NCBI GenBank assembly: GCA_964565865.1
Contig: CAZMGM010000044.1
Span: 1-17,752 of the forward strand
Reading direction: 5' to 3'
DNA: 17,752 bases
Origin: CBDAPI01 sp964565865
GTDB lineage: Bacteria > Acidobacteriota > UBA6911 > RPQK01 > CBDAPI01
The position numbers and the translations under genes are program-made. The notes under the pieces were generated by a model. It saw only the letters and a list, made by a program, of their open reading frames with translations, was not told where the DNA came from and did no database searches. This document shows, one piece after another, positions 7,742 through 14,736 of this stretch (the first letter of the stretch is position 1; each line of letters opens with the position of its first letter).

Positions 7742-9493
7742 TTGAAACTACATATTCAGAATGTCTTGGGAAGGATAAACTGGGTCCCATTGCCAACTAG
7801 AATCTTAGCCGCAGCGATCGTGGCTCTGGTCCTGCCTCCGGGAAATCTATTCGCCCAGAATGAAGGGCCTCCGGTGTTCAAGTCCGAAACCGAAGTGGTC
7901 CGGATTGACCTCATCATCACTGACAAAAAGGGGAGATTCATTCCCGATCTCCAGGCCCGTGAGGTGGAGGTCTGGGAAGATGGCAGGAAGCAAAAGATCA
8001 CGTTCTTTCATCAACTGGGTCCAGACGCCATCGACGCGGGACAAAGCGAACAGGAGCCCCTTCGTCTCCAAGAAGTTCCGGGTGCTGAGCCGGGTTCGGG
8101 TGCATATTTCGTCGTCCTTCTCGACCTGGAGAGCCTGTCTTTCGATTCTCTGTTGAGGACCAGGCGCTCTCTTGAAGAGTTCTTCCAGTCTCAGTTAGGG
8201 CCGGAAGATCGAGTCATGGTAGTCAGCATCAAGCGGGGCTTGCGAATCCACCAGTCCTTTACTAACAACCTCGAGAAACTACGCGGAGCGCTTGATCAGA
8301 TTTCCATCCGGCCTCAGGACAGCATCAGCATCCTCAGTTTCATAGCCGATGTGGAGGAGATCTTTGCGGGAATCGGAGGAAATACGTTTGCCATGGGAGC
8401 CAATGATGAGCTCGAGTTAGCGGTTGGTGAAGCTACCCAAAGAGCAAGGGTGCTTCTGATTGACCTTGAAACAAGGCTCAGCTATGTATGCCAGGTCATT
8501 GCGGCTTTGTCCATGCATCTTGGGTCCCTTCAGGGCAGAAAGAACGTGCTCTTTTTCTCAGAGGGCTACCCTCTGGCTCCCGGTCAAACTCTGGCCCAGA
8601 TTATTGGGCAGAGCGCCGGGCGTGCGTCTGGGGATCCGATGTCTGCCCTCCAGATCACACAGACGGTTGGTTCCAGGCTGGGAAGCAATCAGATGGGCTT
8701 TAAGAAGCTTCAGTCGGCCATGAGTCAGGCCAATCGCTTTCAGGTCTCCTTTTACAGCGTCGACTCCCGCGGGTTGCTTGCCCCCCCAATCAACGCTGAG
8801 CACGCGTTTTCTGGGGGCTATCCAGACCTCGCTGGGCAGGATATCAACGCCCCCCAGGAGTTCTTGACAGCTTTGGCCTCAGGAACGGGTGGGCTGTCCT
8901 TTCTCAACAACAACGATCTGGGTGGCGGGCTCCAACGGGTCTACTCGGACAGTCGCCAATACTATCTCATCGGGTACACGCCGGACCGGAAAAAGAAAGC
9001 CCGCAAGACCCATCGCATTAAGGTGAAACTGAACCGCAAGAACGTCAAACTCCGTTATCGTCGGGAGTACTCCGACAAGAGTGAGAATCTGCTGGTTAGC
9101 GCCTTACGGTTCCCCGAACTTTTCCAGGACTTCCCTTTTGATGTAAGGGTCGCAGATGCAGATAAAGAGGGAAGGTTGACCATTCGGATATTCGTGCCGA
9201 CCCGTGAGCTTTCTCTCCAATCTCATGAGAGGGGAGCCCGATTTGCCGTGGAAATGTTTGGTGCTCTGCTCAAAAAGTCCGGAAAATTGGTCGGAAAAGA
9301 GCTGCTATTCAAGCGCCGATTGGAGCGCGACTTCTCTTCTGAGGTGGTCGCCCAGATTCGCCAAATCGAAACGGTCGACTTTACCGCCCAGGGAAAGGCC
9401 CAGCCGGGAAACTACCAGTTGATCGTTGTCCTCTATCAAGGGGTTTCCGGGAAAATCGGGACCTTCGTGAGCGACATCACGGTCAAACAGTGA
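7742..9493 (+). CDS. Exported VWA-domain protein of the acidobacterial VWFA-related type
   Basis: Protein of 583 residues. The signal peptide covers about 1-39, with hydrophobic core ILAAAIVALVLPPGNLFAQ. It opens with FKSETEVVRIDLIITDKKG and LQAREVEVWEDGRKQKITFF, the entry typical of the acidobacterial VWFA-related family. The VWA fold spans about 120-345 (FVVLLDLESLS, PEDRVMVVSIKRG, QGRKNVLFFSEGY, FQVSFYSVDSRGL), followed by RQYYLIGYTPDRKKKARKTH and a beta-rich tail. The metal site that should read DxSxS is D-L-E-S-L-S, so metal-dependent adhesion is doubtful. TTG at 7742 is the start: AAGG stands eight bases before it, it gives the right signal peptide, and no ATG lies nearby in frame. Its TGA overlaps the next gene's GTG by four bases (GTGA). 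VWA proteins generally mediate protein binding; the partner is unknown. Confidence 0.9.
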   Translation: MKLHIQNVLGRINWVPLPTRILAAAIVALVLPPGNLFAQNEGPPVFKSETEVVRIDLIITDKKGRFIPDLQAREVEVWEDGRKQKITFFHQLGPDAIDAGQSEQEPLRLQEVPGAEPGSGAYFVVLLDLESLSFDSLLRTRRSLEEFFQSQLGPEDRVMVVSIKRGLRIHQSFTNNLEKLRGALDQISIRPQDSISILSFIADVEEIFAGIGGNTFAMGANDELELAVGEATQRARVLLIDLETRLSYVCQVIAALSMHLGSLQGRKNVLFFSEGYPLAPGQTLAQIIGQSAGRASGDPMSALQITQTVGSRLGSNQMGFKKLQSAMSQANRFQVSFYSVDSRGLLAPPINAEHAFSGGYPDLAGQDINAPQEFLTALASGTGGLSFLNNNDLGGGLQRVYSDSRQYYLIGYTPDRKKKARKTHRIKVKLNRKNVKLRYRREYSDKSENLLVSALRFPELFQDFPFDVRVADADKEGRLTIRIFVPTRELSLQSHERGARFAVEMFGALLKKSGKLVGKELLFKRRLERDFSSEVVAQIRQIETVDFTAQGKAQPGNYQLIVVLYQGVSGKIGTFVSDITVKQ

Positions 9494-11535
9494 GGAGGAC
9501 CGTTGGGTCGGCCCCTTCAGACCGACGATCTGCAGGCTTAGCTTCCATTGCTTCTCCCCTCCTGTTGGTAATCCTTTTGGGGTATCTGAGCATGGGATGT
9601 CGACAACCCGACCTGTCCCGCGCACGCCCATCACCTCCGGCTTCGACGGCAACAGGGCGGCAGGAGACTTATGTCCCCTCTCCAGCCGGCCAGTTGACCT
9701 TCAACCGGCACATCGCTCCGCTCGTCTTCGAGAACTGCGCCGGCTGCCATCGGCCGGGTGGTGCGGGGCCGTTTGATCTGCTGACATACGGGGACGTTCG
9801 CCGGCACCACAAGATGCTTGTGGCGGTGACCCAGAGTAGTTACATGCCCCCCTGGCAGCCGGAACCGGGTTACGGGGAGTTCAAAGGGGAACGTCGACTG
9901 AGTGTTGATGAAATTGGGATGCTCGAGCAATGGGTGGCGGAGGGGATGCTTGAAGGGGAACCGGCGGATTTCCCCGAGTTACCCAAGTGGCCGGCGGGCT
10001 GGTATTTGGGAGAGCCGGATCTGGTGGTGACGATGCCCCGAACATACACGCTGGCCCCCGAGGGCCCGGACGTGTTCCGGATGTTTGTGATTCCGATTCC
10101 CCTCGAATCCCAACGTTACGTACGAGCTCTGGAACTGCGCCCGGGCAACCCTAGGGTCGTGCATCATGGGGTAGGGCTGGTGGACTCCACATCCCGGTCC
10201 CGGCATCTGGATGACAACGACTCCGTACCCGGCTTTGCAGGTATGCGGTCCACCGAGTTTGCCCGCCCTCCGGATGGCCACTTTCTGGGCTGGACGCCGG
10301 GCAAAGTTCCCATGCAGGGCGCTGAGGGTATGTCCTGGCAGCTGCGCAAGGGAACTGACATGGTCTGGGAACTGCACATGCTGCCCTCCGGCAAACCGGA
10401 GCAGATACAGCCCAGTGTCGGTCTTTACTTCACCGATGATCTCCCGACGAAGAGCCCCTTCATACTGGGGCTCGGCTCCCGAACTCTGGACATTCCTGCA
10501 GGCGACCCAGAGTACTGGATTGAAGACAGCTATGAACTCCCGGTGGCGGTCAAGGTACTGGGCGTGTACCCGCATGCCCACTACCTGGGCAAACAGATGC
10601 GAGCTTTTGCGCGACTGCCCGACGGGACCAGACGCTGGCTCATTTTGATCAAGGACTGGGATTTCAACTGGCAGGACCAGTACCTCTACAGGGAGCCCAT
10701 TTCTCTCCCTCGGGGGACCAGGTTGCTGATGCGCTACAGCTACGACAACTCGGCTGACAATATCCGCAACCCACACAACCCGCCCCGGCGCATCCCATAC
10801 GGCCCCAATTCCTCGGATGAGATGGGGGATTTGTGGATCCAGGTGCTGACGGAGACGAAAGCGGACCGGGTGACACTGCAAAGAGACTATGGGCGGAAAG
10901 ACGTCACCAGAACCATTGACGGCTACCGGCACACCCTGCACAAAGACCCGGATGACGCCCAGGCTCACGACCATCTGGGTCAGGCCCTTCAAAAGCACGG
11001 GAACGTCGACGAAGCCATCCAGCACTACCGCCGGGCGCTGCAGTTGCGACCCACTTACGCAGAAACACACAACCACCTGGGCAACGCCCTGCTCGATCAG
11101 GGCAAGCCCGACGAGGCCATTCGGCGCTATTCCCTGGCACTGGAAATCAAACCTAGCCTCGTCGAAGCCCGATACAACCTTGGCGGAGCTTTGTTGGCCC
11201 AGGATCGATCAGAGGAGGCGATCGCTGCTTTCCAGCAAGTGCTCCAGATCGAGCCAGAGTATGCCAAGGCCCACAACAACCTGGGCATCGCTTTGGCTCA
11301 GCAGGGCAAAATGGTGCGTGCCTTTTCTCATTTCAAACGGGCGATTGACATCGATCCTGACTATGCAAGGGCCCATAACAATCTCGGGAACGCTTTTTTT
11401 GAGACCGGAAATCTCAGCGGGGCCGAGTCCGAATATAAACGAGCTCTGGAGATTGACCCCCACTACCCCGATGCCCGGCGCAACTTGAAACTGGCGCGTA
11501 AGCTACTCGAGAATGAAGTCAGACCTCCACGCTGA
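9490..11535 (+). CDS. Lipoprotein: c-type haem motif, Cu type II monooxygenase-like domain and five TPRs
   Basis: Protein of 681 residues. A signal with LSMGC puts a possible lipid-attached Cys at 37. A cytochrome-c-like module (about 63-150) has CAGCH at 83-87 and a possible Met ligand in MPPW at 119. The region at about 165-460 resembles the copper type II ascorbate-dependent monooxygenase fold. It has paired His 225-226 (RVVHHG), His 296 (WELHML), the HxH pair 362/364 (YPHAHYLG) and Met 414 (LLMRYSYDNS). This order is the same as the CuH (His, His, His) and CuM (His, His, Met) ligands of peptidylglycine monooxygenase. Five TPRs fill about 486-670. The start GTG sits inside the VWA stop, and no good ribosome site precedes it, so it is probably translated by coupling. 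Oxidation of an unknown substrate, with electrons through the haem, is inference. Confidence 0.9.
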   Translation: MRRTVGSAPSDRRSAGLASIASPLLLVILLGYLSMGCRQPDLSRARPSPPASTATGRQETYVPSPAGQLTFNRHIAPLVFENCAGCHRPGGAGPFDLLTYGDVRRHHKMLVAVTQSSYMPPWQPEPGYGEFKGERRLSVDEIGMLEQWVAEGMLEGEPADFPELPKWPAGWYLGEPDLVVTMPRTYTLAPEGPDVFRMFVIPIPLESQRYVRALELRPGNPRVVHHGVGLVDSTSRSRHLDDNDSVPGFAGMRSTEFARPPDGHFLGWTPGKVPMQGAEGMSWQLRKGTDMVWELHMLPSGKPEQIQPSVGLYFTDDLPTKSPFILGLGSRTLDIPAGDPEYWIEDSYELPVAVKVLGVYPHAHYLGKQMRAFARLPDGTRRWLILIKDWDFNWQDQYLYREPISLPRGTRLLMRYSYDNSADNIRNPHNPPRRIPYGPNSSDEMGDLWIQVLTETKADRVTLQRDYGRKDVTRTIDGYRHTLHKDPDDAQAHDHLGQALQKHGNVDEAIQHYRRALQLRPTYAETHNHLGNALLDQGKPDEAIRRYSLALEIKPSLVEARYNLGGALLAQDRSEEAIAAFQQVLQIEPEYAKAHNNLGIALAQQGKMVRAFSHFKRAIDIDPDYARAHNNLGNAFFETGNLSGAESEYKRALEIDPHYPDARRNLKLARKLLENEVRPPR

Positions 11536-11537
11536 CT

Positions 11538-11566
11538 CGGTCCCGGGGCACAAGCCCCGGAAACCG
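11538..11566 (+). terminator. GC-rich hairpin after the copper/haem gene
   Basis: Three bases after the stop codon at 11535 begins a strong stem-loop. CCGGGGC (11543-11549) pairs with GCCCCGG (11554-11560) around an ACAA tetraloop, with a further CGGT/ACCG closing pair outside (11538-11541 with 11563-11566). There is no T-run, so it is an atypical terminator or a 3'-end protector. On the opposite strand its loop reads CTTGTG, as in the hairpin at 14548, so it may belong to the dispersed palindrome family described in the findings. Confidence 0.4.
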
Positions 11567-11681
11567 ACGACGGTCGATCATCAGTCCCGGAGGGGTGGCA
11601 GATGCCATCTTGCCTTAGCACCTTTGCCTTCCGCGGACTCCACGGTCTCTACTATCCCTGGCTTCCGTCAAACGCTGCGCC

Positions 11682-11701
11682 TAGAATGAATAAACTGGAG
11701 G
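11682..11701 (+). promoter_or_regulatory. -10-like box and Shine-Dalgarno site of the SDR gene
   Basis: TAGAAT (11682-11687) matches the -10 consensus at five of six positions, and GGAGG (11697-11701) lies four bases before the GTG start. No good -35 stands 16-18 bases upstream of the TAGAAT. The ribosome site is convincing and decides the GTG start at 11706; the promoter is tentative. Confidence 0.4.
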
Positions 11702-11705
11702 TCGA

Positions 11706-12491
11706 GTGGATTCCAACGGATTGAAAGATCGAGTGGCACTGGTTACGGGTGGTTCGCGTGGCATCGGGCGAGCAACGGTACTGAAGCTAGCCGGACAGGC
11801 CGCTGCGGTAGTCGTCAATTATCGGACCCGTGCCAGTCAGGCTAACCAGGTGGTGGATGAAGTTCTAGCCCTGGGAGGACGAGCCCTCGCCATCCAGGCC
11901 GACGTTGCCGATCAGGCACAAGTGCAGGATATGGTTGAGCAGTCGGCTCGTGAGATGGGAACCGTCGACATTCTGGTTAATAACGCCGGAGTCTTCAAGC
12001 CCGGAACTCTGCTCACCTATGATGATGCTCATGCCGACCTGCTGTGGCAAGTGAACGTCAAGGGTGTGATCCATTGCAGTGCAGCCGTCGCACCCTCCAT
12101 GATTGAGAAGCAGTTCGGTCGTGTCGTCAACCTCTCTTCCGTGGCGGCGGCGGGTACCAGTTTTTCCGGCACTACTATCTATTCCGCCACCAAAGCCGCC
12201 GTGACATCTCTCACCCGACGCTTTGCAATGGAGTTGGGATCTCATGGGATCTGTGTGAATGCGGTCAGCCCCGGCTACGTGGGAACAGATATGAACTGGG
12301 AAGGCAAAAGGCCCGATGAGATCCAGAAGATAATCGAGGTGGTCTCCGCCAAGACGATGCTGGGCCGGGTTGGAAAGTCCGATGAGATTGCAGCCGTCAT
12401 TGCCTTTCTGGCGTCAGACGAGGCCGCTTTCGTGACCGGCCAGGTAATTACAGCCGACGGCGGCCGCATGGACTTCCTAACTCACGACTGA
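11706..12491 (+). CDS. SDR-family oxidoreductase (FabG-like)
   Basis: Protein of 261 residues, the normal length for a classical short-chain dehydrogenase/reductase. The cofactor loop TGGSRGIG is at 14-21 and NNAG at 92-95. The catalytic set Asn117, Ser145, Tyr159 and Lys163 (YSATK) is complete. NYR after the second strand (38-40) suggests preference for NADP(H). The C-terminal SPGYVGTDM and GQVITADGG are standard. The enzyme is cytoplasmic and should reduce or oxidise a keto or hydroxy compound. It resembles 3-oxoacyl-ACP reductases, but substrate cannot be assigned from sequence and many such proteins act on sugars or alcohols. The GTG start is supported by GGAGG four bases upstream. It stands alone between intergenic gaps of 170 and 212 bases, so a separate transcript is likely. 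Confidence 0.95.
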   Translation: MDSNGLKDRVALVTGGSRGIGRATVLKLAGQAAAVVVNYRTRASQANQVVDEVLALGGRALAIQADVADQAQVQDMVEQSAREMGTVDILVNNAGVFKPGTLLTYDDAHADLLWQVNVKGVIHCSAAVAPSMIEKQFGRVVNLSSVAAAGTSFSGTTIYSATKAAVTSLTRRFAMELGSHGICVNAVSPGYVGTDMNWEGKRPDEIQKIIEVVSAKTMLGRVGKSDEIAAVIAFLASDEAAFVTGQVITADGGRMDFLTHD

Positions 12492-12531
12492 GAGGTGGCG
12501 CTCCCCGCGATCTCTAACAGCTCCTAAAACG

Positions 12532-12592
12532 AACCGTAAGAGCCGGTCGCGTGCCGGCCCGGGCGGCAGGATACCACCAGGGTCGCCCTACG
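12532..12592. repeat. Composite palindromic repeat upstream of propeller B
   Basis: AACCGTAAGAGCCGG begins the element. GCCGG (12542-12546) pairs with CCGGC (12554-12558) over a seven-base loop. The right end GGTCGCCCTACG (12581-12592) is an imperfect inverted copy of the left end CGTAAGAGCC. The first half closely matches 14541-14568 (ACCGTAAGRGCCGGTC, then GTGCCGGCCCG) on the other side of the propeller B gene. It looks like a REP or MITE-type element with no coding capacity. Confidence 0.5.
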
Positions 12593-12703
12593 CATCAGAT
12601 CAGACCGTACAAATGGAAGCGGCTCCTGCTCTGTGATCTCCTCGGACAAAATTAGCGCCCCACCAGGGCATGCCAAGGTCGTCTGGTTCATAATAGAAGG
12701 GAC

Positions 12704-14485
12704 GTGCGATCTCGCTGGGCTATCATAGCTGTTCTGGCCACGATGACCGTATCCCCGATCCCAGGCCTCCAGGATCCTGCCCCGCCGGAGTCCCAGGAAA
12801 GCCTCAATCACCCCGACATTTTCCTGGACAAAGCTCAGCCTGCGGGGATTGACTTCGTTCACTTCAATGGCATGTCGGGGGAGCACTACTTATGCGAAAT
12901 GATGGGGGCAGGCGGAGCCCTGTTTGATTATGACAGGGACGGAGACCTGGATCTGTACCTGGTCCAGGGCCACATGCTCGGGCAAGAAAAAACCCTGGCC
13001 GATGCAGTGTTCCCCCCACCAGCTTCGGGGCCGCTCAGAGACAGGCTTTACCGAAACGACCTCCAACTCGAGGAGGACGGTACTTCCCGCTTGCACTTCA
13101 CAGATGTGACCGAGAGGAGCGGGATCCATGCACTGGGATACGGAATGGGTGTGGCCACGGGAGACTTTAATAATGATGGCTGGACCGACCTCTACGTGAC
13201 CAATTTTGGGTCCAACCAGATGTTTCGAAACGAAGGAGACGGAACTTTCAGCGATGTAACGACAGTGACCGGCACAGATGATCCGCGGTGGAGCCTCAGC
13301 GCCGCCTTCCTGGACTATGATCGAGACGGCTGGCTGGATCTGTACGTCGGCAACTACGTCGACTTCAGTTTGACGAATCACAAGCTCTGCTTCTCTTTCG
13401 GCGATGCCACCCGCGAAAGTGCGCTCGAGTACTGCGACCCGAGCCAGTACGAGCCGTTGCCTGAGAGCCTGTTCCACAATCGGGGGGACGGAACCTTCGA
13501 GGACGTTTCACACAAGTCCGGCATCTCCGGCGAGTCGAACGGGGCACTGGGAGTGAGTACGGCCGACTTCAACGGAGACGGCTGGATCGACATTTACGTA
13601 GCCAATGACAAGCGACCCAATCACCTCTGGATCAATCAGAAGAATGGTCGTTTTAAAAATGATGCTCTGGGAGCCGGTTGTGCCGTCAACGGAGAAGGTT
13701 TCGCCGAGTCCAGCATGGGGGTGGATGCCGGTGACGTTGACAATGACGGGGATGAAGACCTGTTCATGACCCACATGTCGCTCAACGAAAAAAACACTCT
13801 GTACCTCAACAGCGGAGGCGGCTCGTTCGAGGATGTCTCTTACGCCAGCGGTCTGGCGCTTGCCAGCATTGTTTTCACCGGATTCGGGACGGCCTTCCTT
13901 GACTATGACAATGATGGCCTGCAAGACATACTGGCCGCCAATGGGCACGTCAAGAGTATTGAAGCCCTGGTCAAGGCCGGCGATCCCTATCCTTTGGGTC
14001 AGACAAATCAGCTCTTTCGGAATCTGGGAAAAGGGAAATTCCTGGAAGTCACGGAACTCGCGGGAGCAGCTTTCCGGTTGTCGGAAGTGAGCAGAGGAGC
14101 GGCCTTTGGGGATGTTGACAATGATGGGGACACGGATGTCCTGTTACTCAACAACAGCGGTCCCGCCCGCCTCCTAGTCAATCAGGTCTGCACCGACAAA
14201 CACTGGCTGGGGCTGAAGCTGGTCGGAGAGGTTTCAGGACGAGACATGCTGGGTACACGAGTCGCCGTCGTGCAGGCGCAGGGCCCCACCCTGTGGCGCC
14301 GGGCGCGAGCAGACGGCAGCTATGCCTCGGCCAACGATCCACGCGTCCTTGTGGGGCTGGGTGGGGCCACCCGGGTCAAAGCGGTGCAGGCCTACTGGCC
14401 GGACGGGCAAGCGGAAGAGTGGAAGGAAGTGCCGATCGATACTTATACCACTCTGCGTCAGGGCACCGGTACAGCATTGCCATGA
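12704..14485 (+). CDS. CRTAC1/UnbV-type seven-bladed FG-GAP propeller protein (propeller B)
   Basis: Protein of 593 residues with a signal peptide (MRSRWAIIAVLATMTVSPIP). Seven D-x-[DN]-x-[DN]-G-x-x-D loops occur at about 75, 154, 204, 288, 344, 400 and 470, and the ASPIC/UnbV domain at about 515-585 (DGSYASANDPRVLVGLG, QAYWPDGQAEEW). It aligns with propeller A over its full length, sharing HFNGMSGE, YGMGVA, SAAFLDYDRDGWLDL and ADFNGDGWID; by eye well over half of the residues match. The Cys region differs: CDPSQYEPLPESLFHN here against CGPQSYPAQPNRFFRN in A. The GTG at 12704 was chosen because it gives a compact signal peptide and AGAAGG precedes it by three bases. The gene is flanked on both sides by related palindromic repeats. 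It is secreted and probably binds calcium; its ligand is unknown. Confidence 0.92.
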   Translation: MRSRWAIIAVLATMTVSPIPGLQDPAPPESQESLNHPDIFLDKAQPAGIDFVHFNGMSGEHYLCEMMGAGGALFDYDRDGDLDLYLVQGHMLGQEKTLADAVFPPPASGPLRDRLYRNDLQLEEDGTSRLHFTDVTERSGIHALGYGMGVATGDFNNDGWTDLYVTNFGSNQMFRNEGDGTFSDVTTVTGTDDPRWSLSAAFLDYDRDGWLDLYVGNYVDFSLTNHKLCFSFGDATRESALEYCDPSQYEPLPESLFHNRGDGTFEDVSHKSGISGESNGALGVSTADFNGDGWIDIYVANDKRPNHLWINQKNGRFKNDALGAGCAVNGEGFAESSMGVDAGDVDNDGDEDLFMTHMSLNEKNTLYLNSGGGSFEDVSYASGLALASIVFTGFGTAFLDYDNDGLQDILAANGHVKSIEALVKAGDPYPLGQTNQLFRNLGKGKFLEVTELAGAAFRLSEVSRGAAFGDVDNDGDTDVLLLNNSGPARLLVNQVCTDKHWLGLKLVGEVSGRDMLGTRVAVVQAQGPTLWRRARADGSYASANDPRVLVGLGGATRVKAVQAYWPDGQAEEWKEVPIDTYTTLRQGTGTALP

Positions 14486-14733
14486 GTTGGTTCCATTAAA
14501 ATGGGCAAGCACCAGCGTCGCCCCTAAGATTCTTGTGCAAACCGTAAGGGCCGGTCTTGTGCCGGCCCGGTGCCCTGACAGCTGACAGGCGGATGGGCTG
14601 ATTAGGAGTAGTTCGTGCGATCAACACGACGTACGATTCGTCCGTGGTGAAAATCCAGGGTACTTGGTAGCAGCCCGTGGTGCAGGTACTAAGGGTCTCG
14701 TTGCTGTTGCCGCGAAACTTCCATCACGGGCTG
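14486..14733. other. Convergent intergenic region: palindromic repeat and long inverted repeat
   Basis: This 248-base space lies between the 3' ends of propeller B and the TPR gene. It holds the palindromic repeat at about 14500-14570 and the left arm of the inverted repeat that ends at 14736, both listed separately. No open frame with a plausible start or ribosome site was found. Confidence 0.5.
14500..14570. repeat. Composite palindromic repeat downstream of propeller B
   Basis: GGGCCGG (14548-14554) and CCGGCCC (14562-14568) form a perfect seven-base stem around TCTTGTG, preceded by ACCGTAA. To its left, GGGCAAGCACCAGCGTCGCCC-like sequence (from about 14502) makes a second, weaker GGGC/GCCC palindrome, and CGCCCCTAAG is an inverted counterpart of the CGTAAGGG end. 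The arrangement mirrors the element at 12532-12592 with the two halves in the opposite order. Confidence 0.5.
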
Positions 14734-14736
14734 CTA
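14668..14736 (-). terminator. 15-base inverted repeat overlapping the TPR stop codon
   Basis: TAGCAGCCCGTGGTG (14668-14682) and CATCACGGGCTGCTA (14722-14736) are inverted copies with a single difference that becomes a G-U pair in one transcript. The 39-base loop is unusually long for an intrinsic terminator, and no T-run follows on either side. On the minus strand the first stem bases are the TAG stop codon of the TPR gene. Position between convergent genes suggests a role in 3'-end formation or mRNA stability for either gene. Confidence 0.4.

Noticed and set aside
9979..11076. Long open frame on the minus strand (365 codons).
   Set aside because: It lies wholly within the copper/haem/TPR gene, has no recognisable domain or export signal, and is explained by the GC-rich codons of the real gene.
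11600..11625. Sigma-54-like TGGCAG...TTGC upstream of the SDR gene.
   Set aside because: The spacing between the two boxes is eight bases instead of five.
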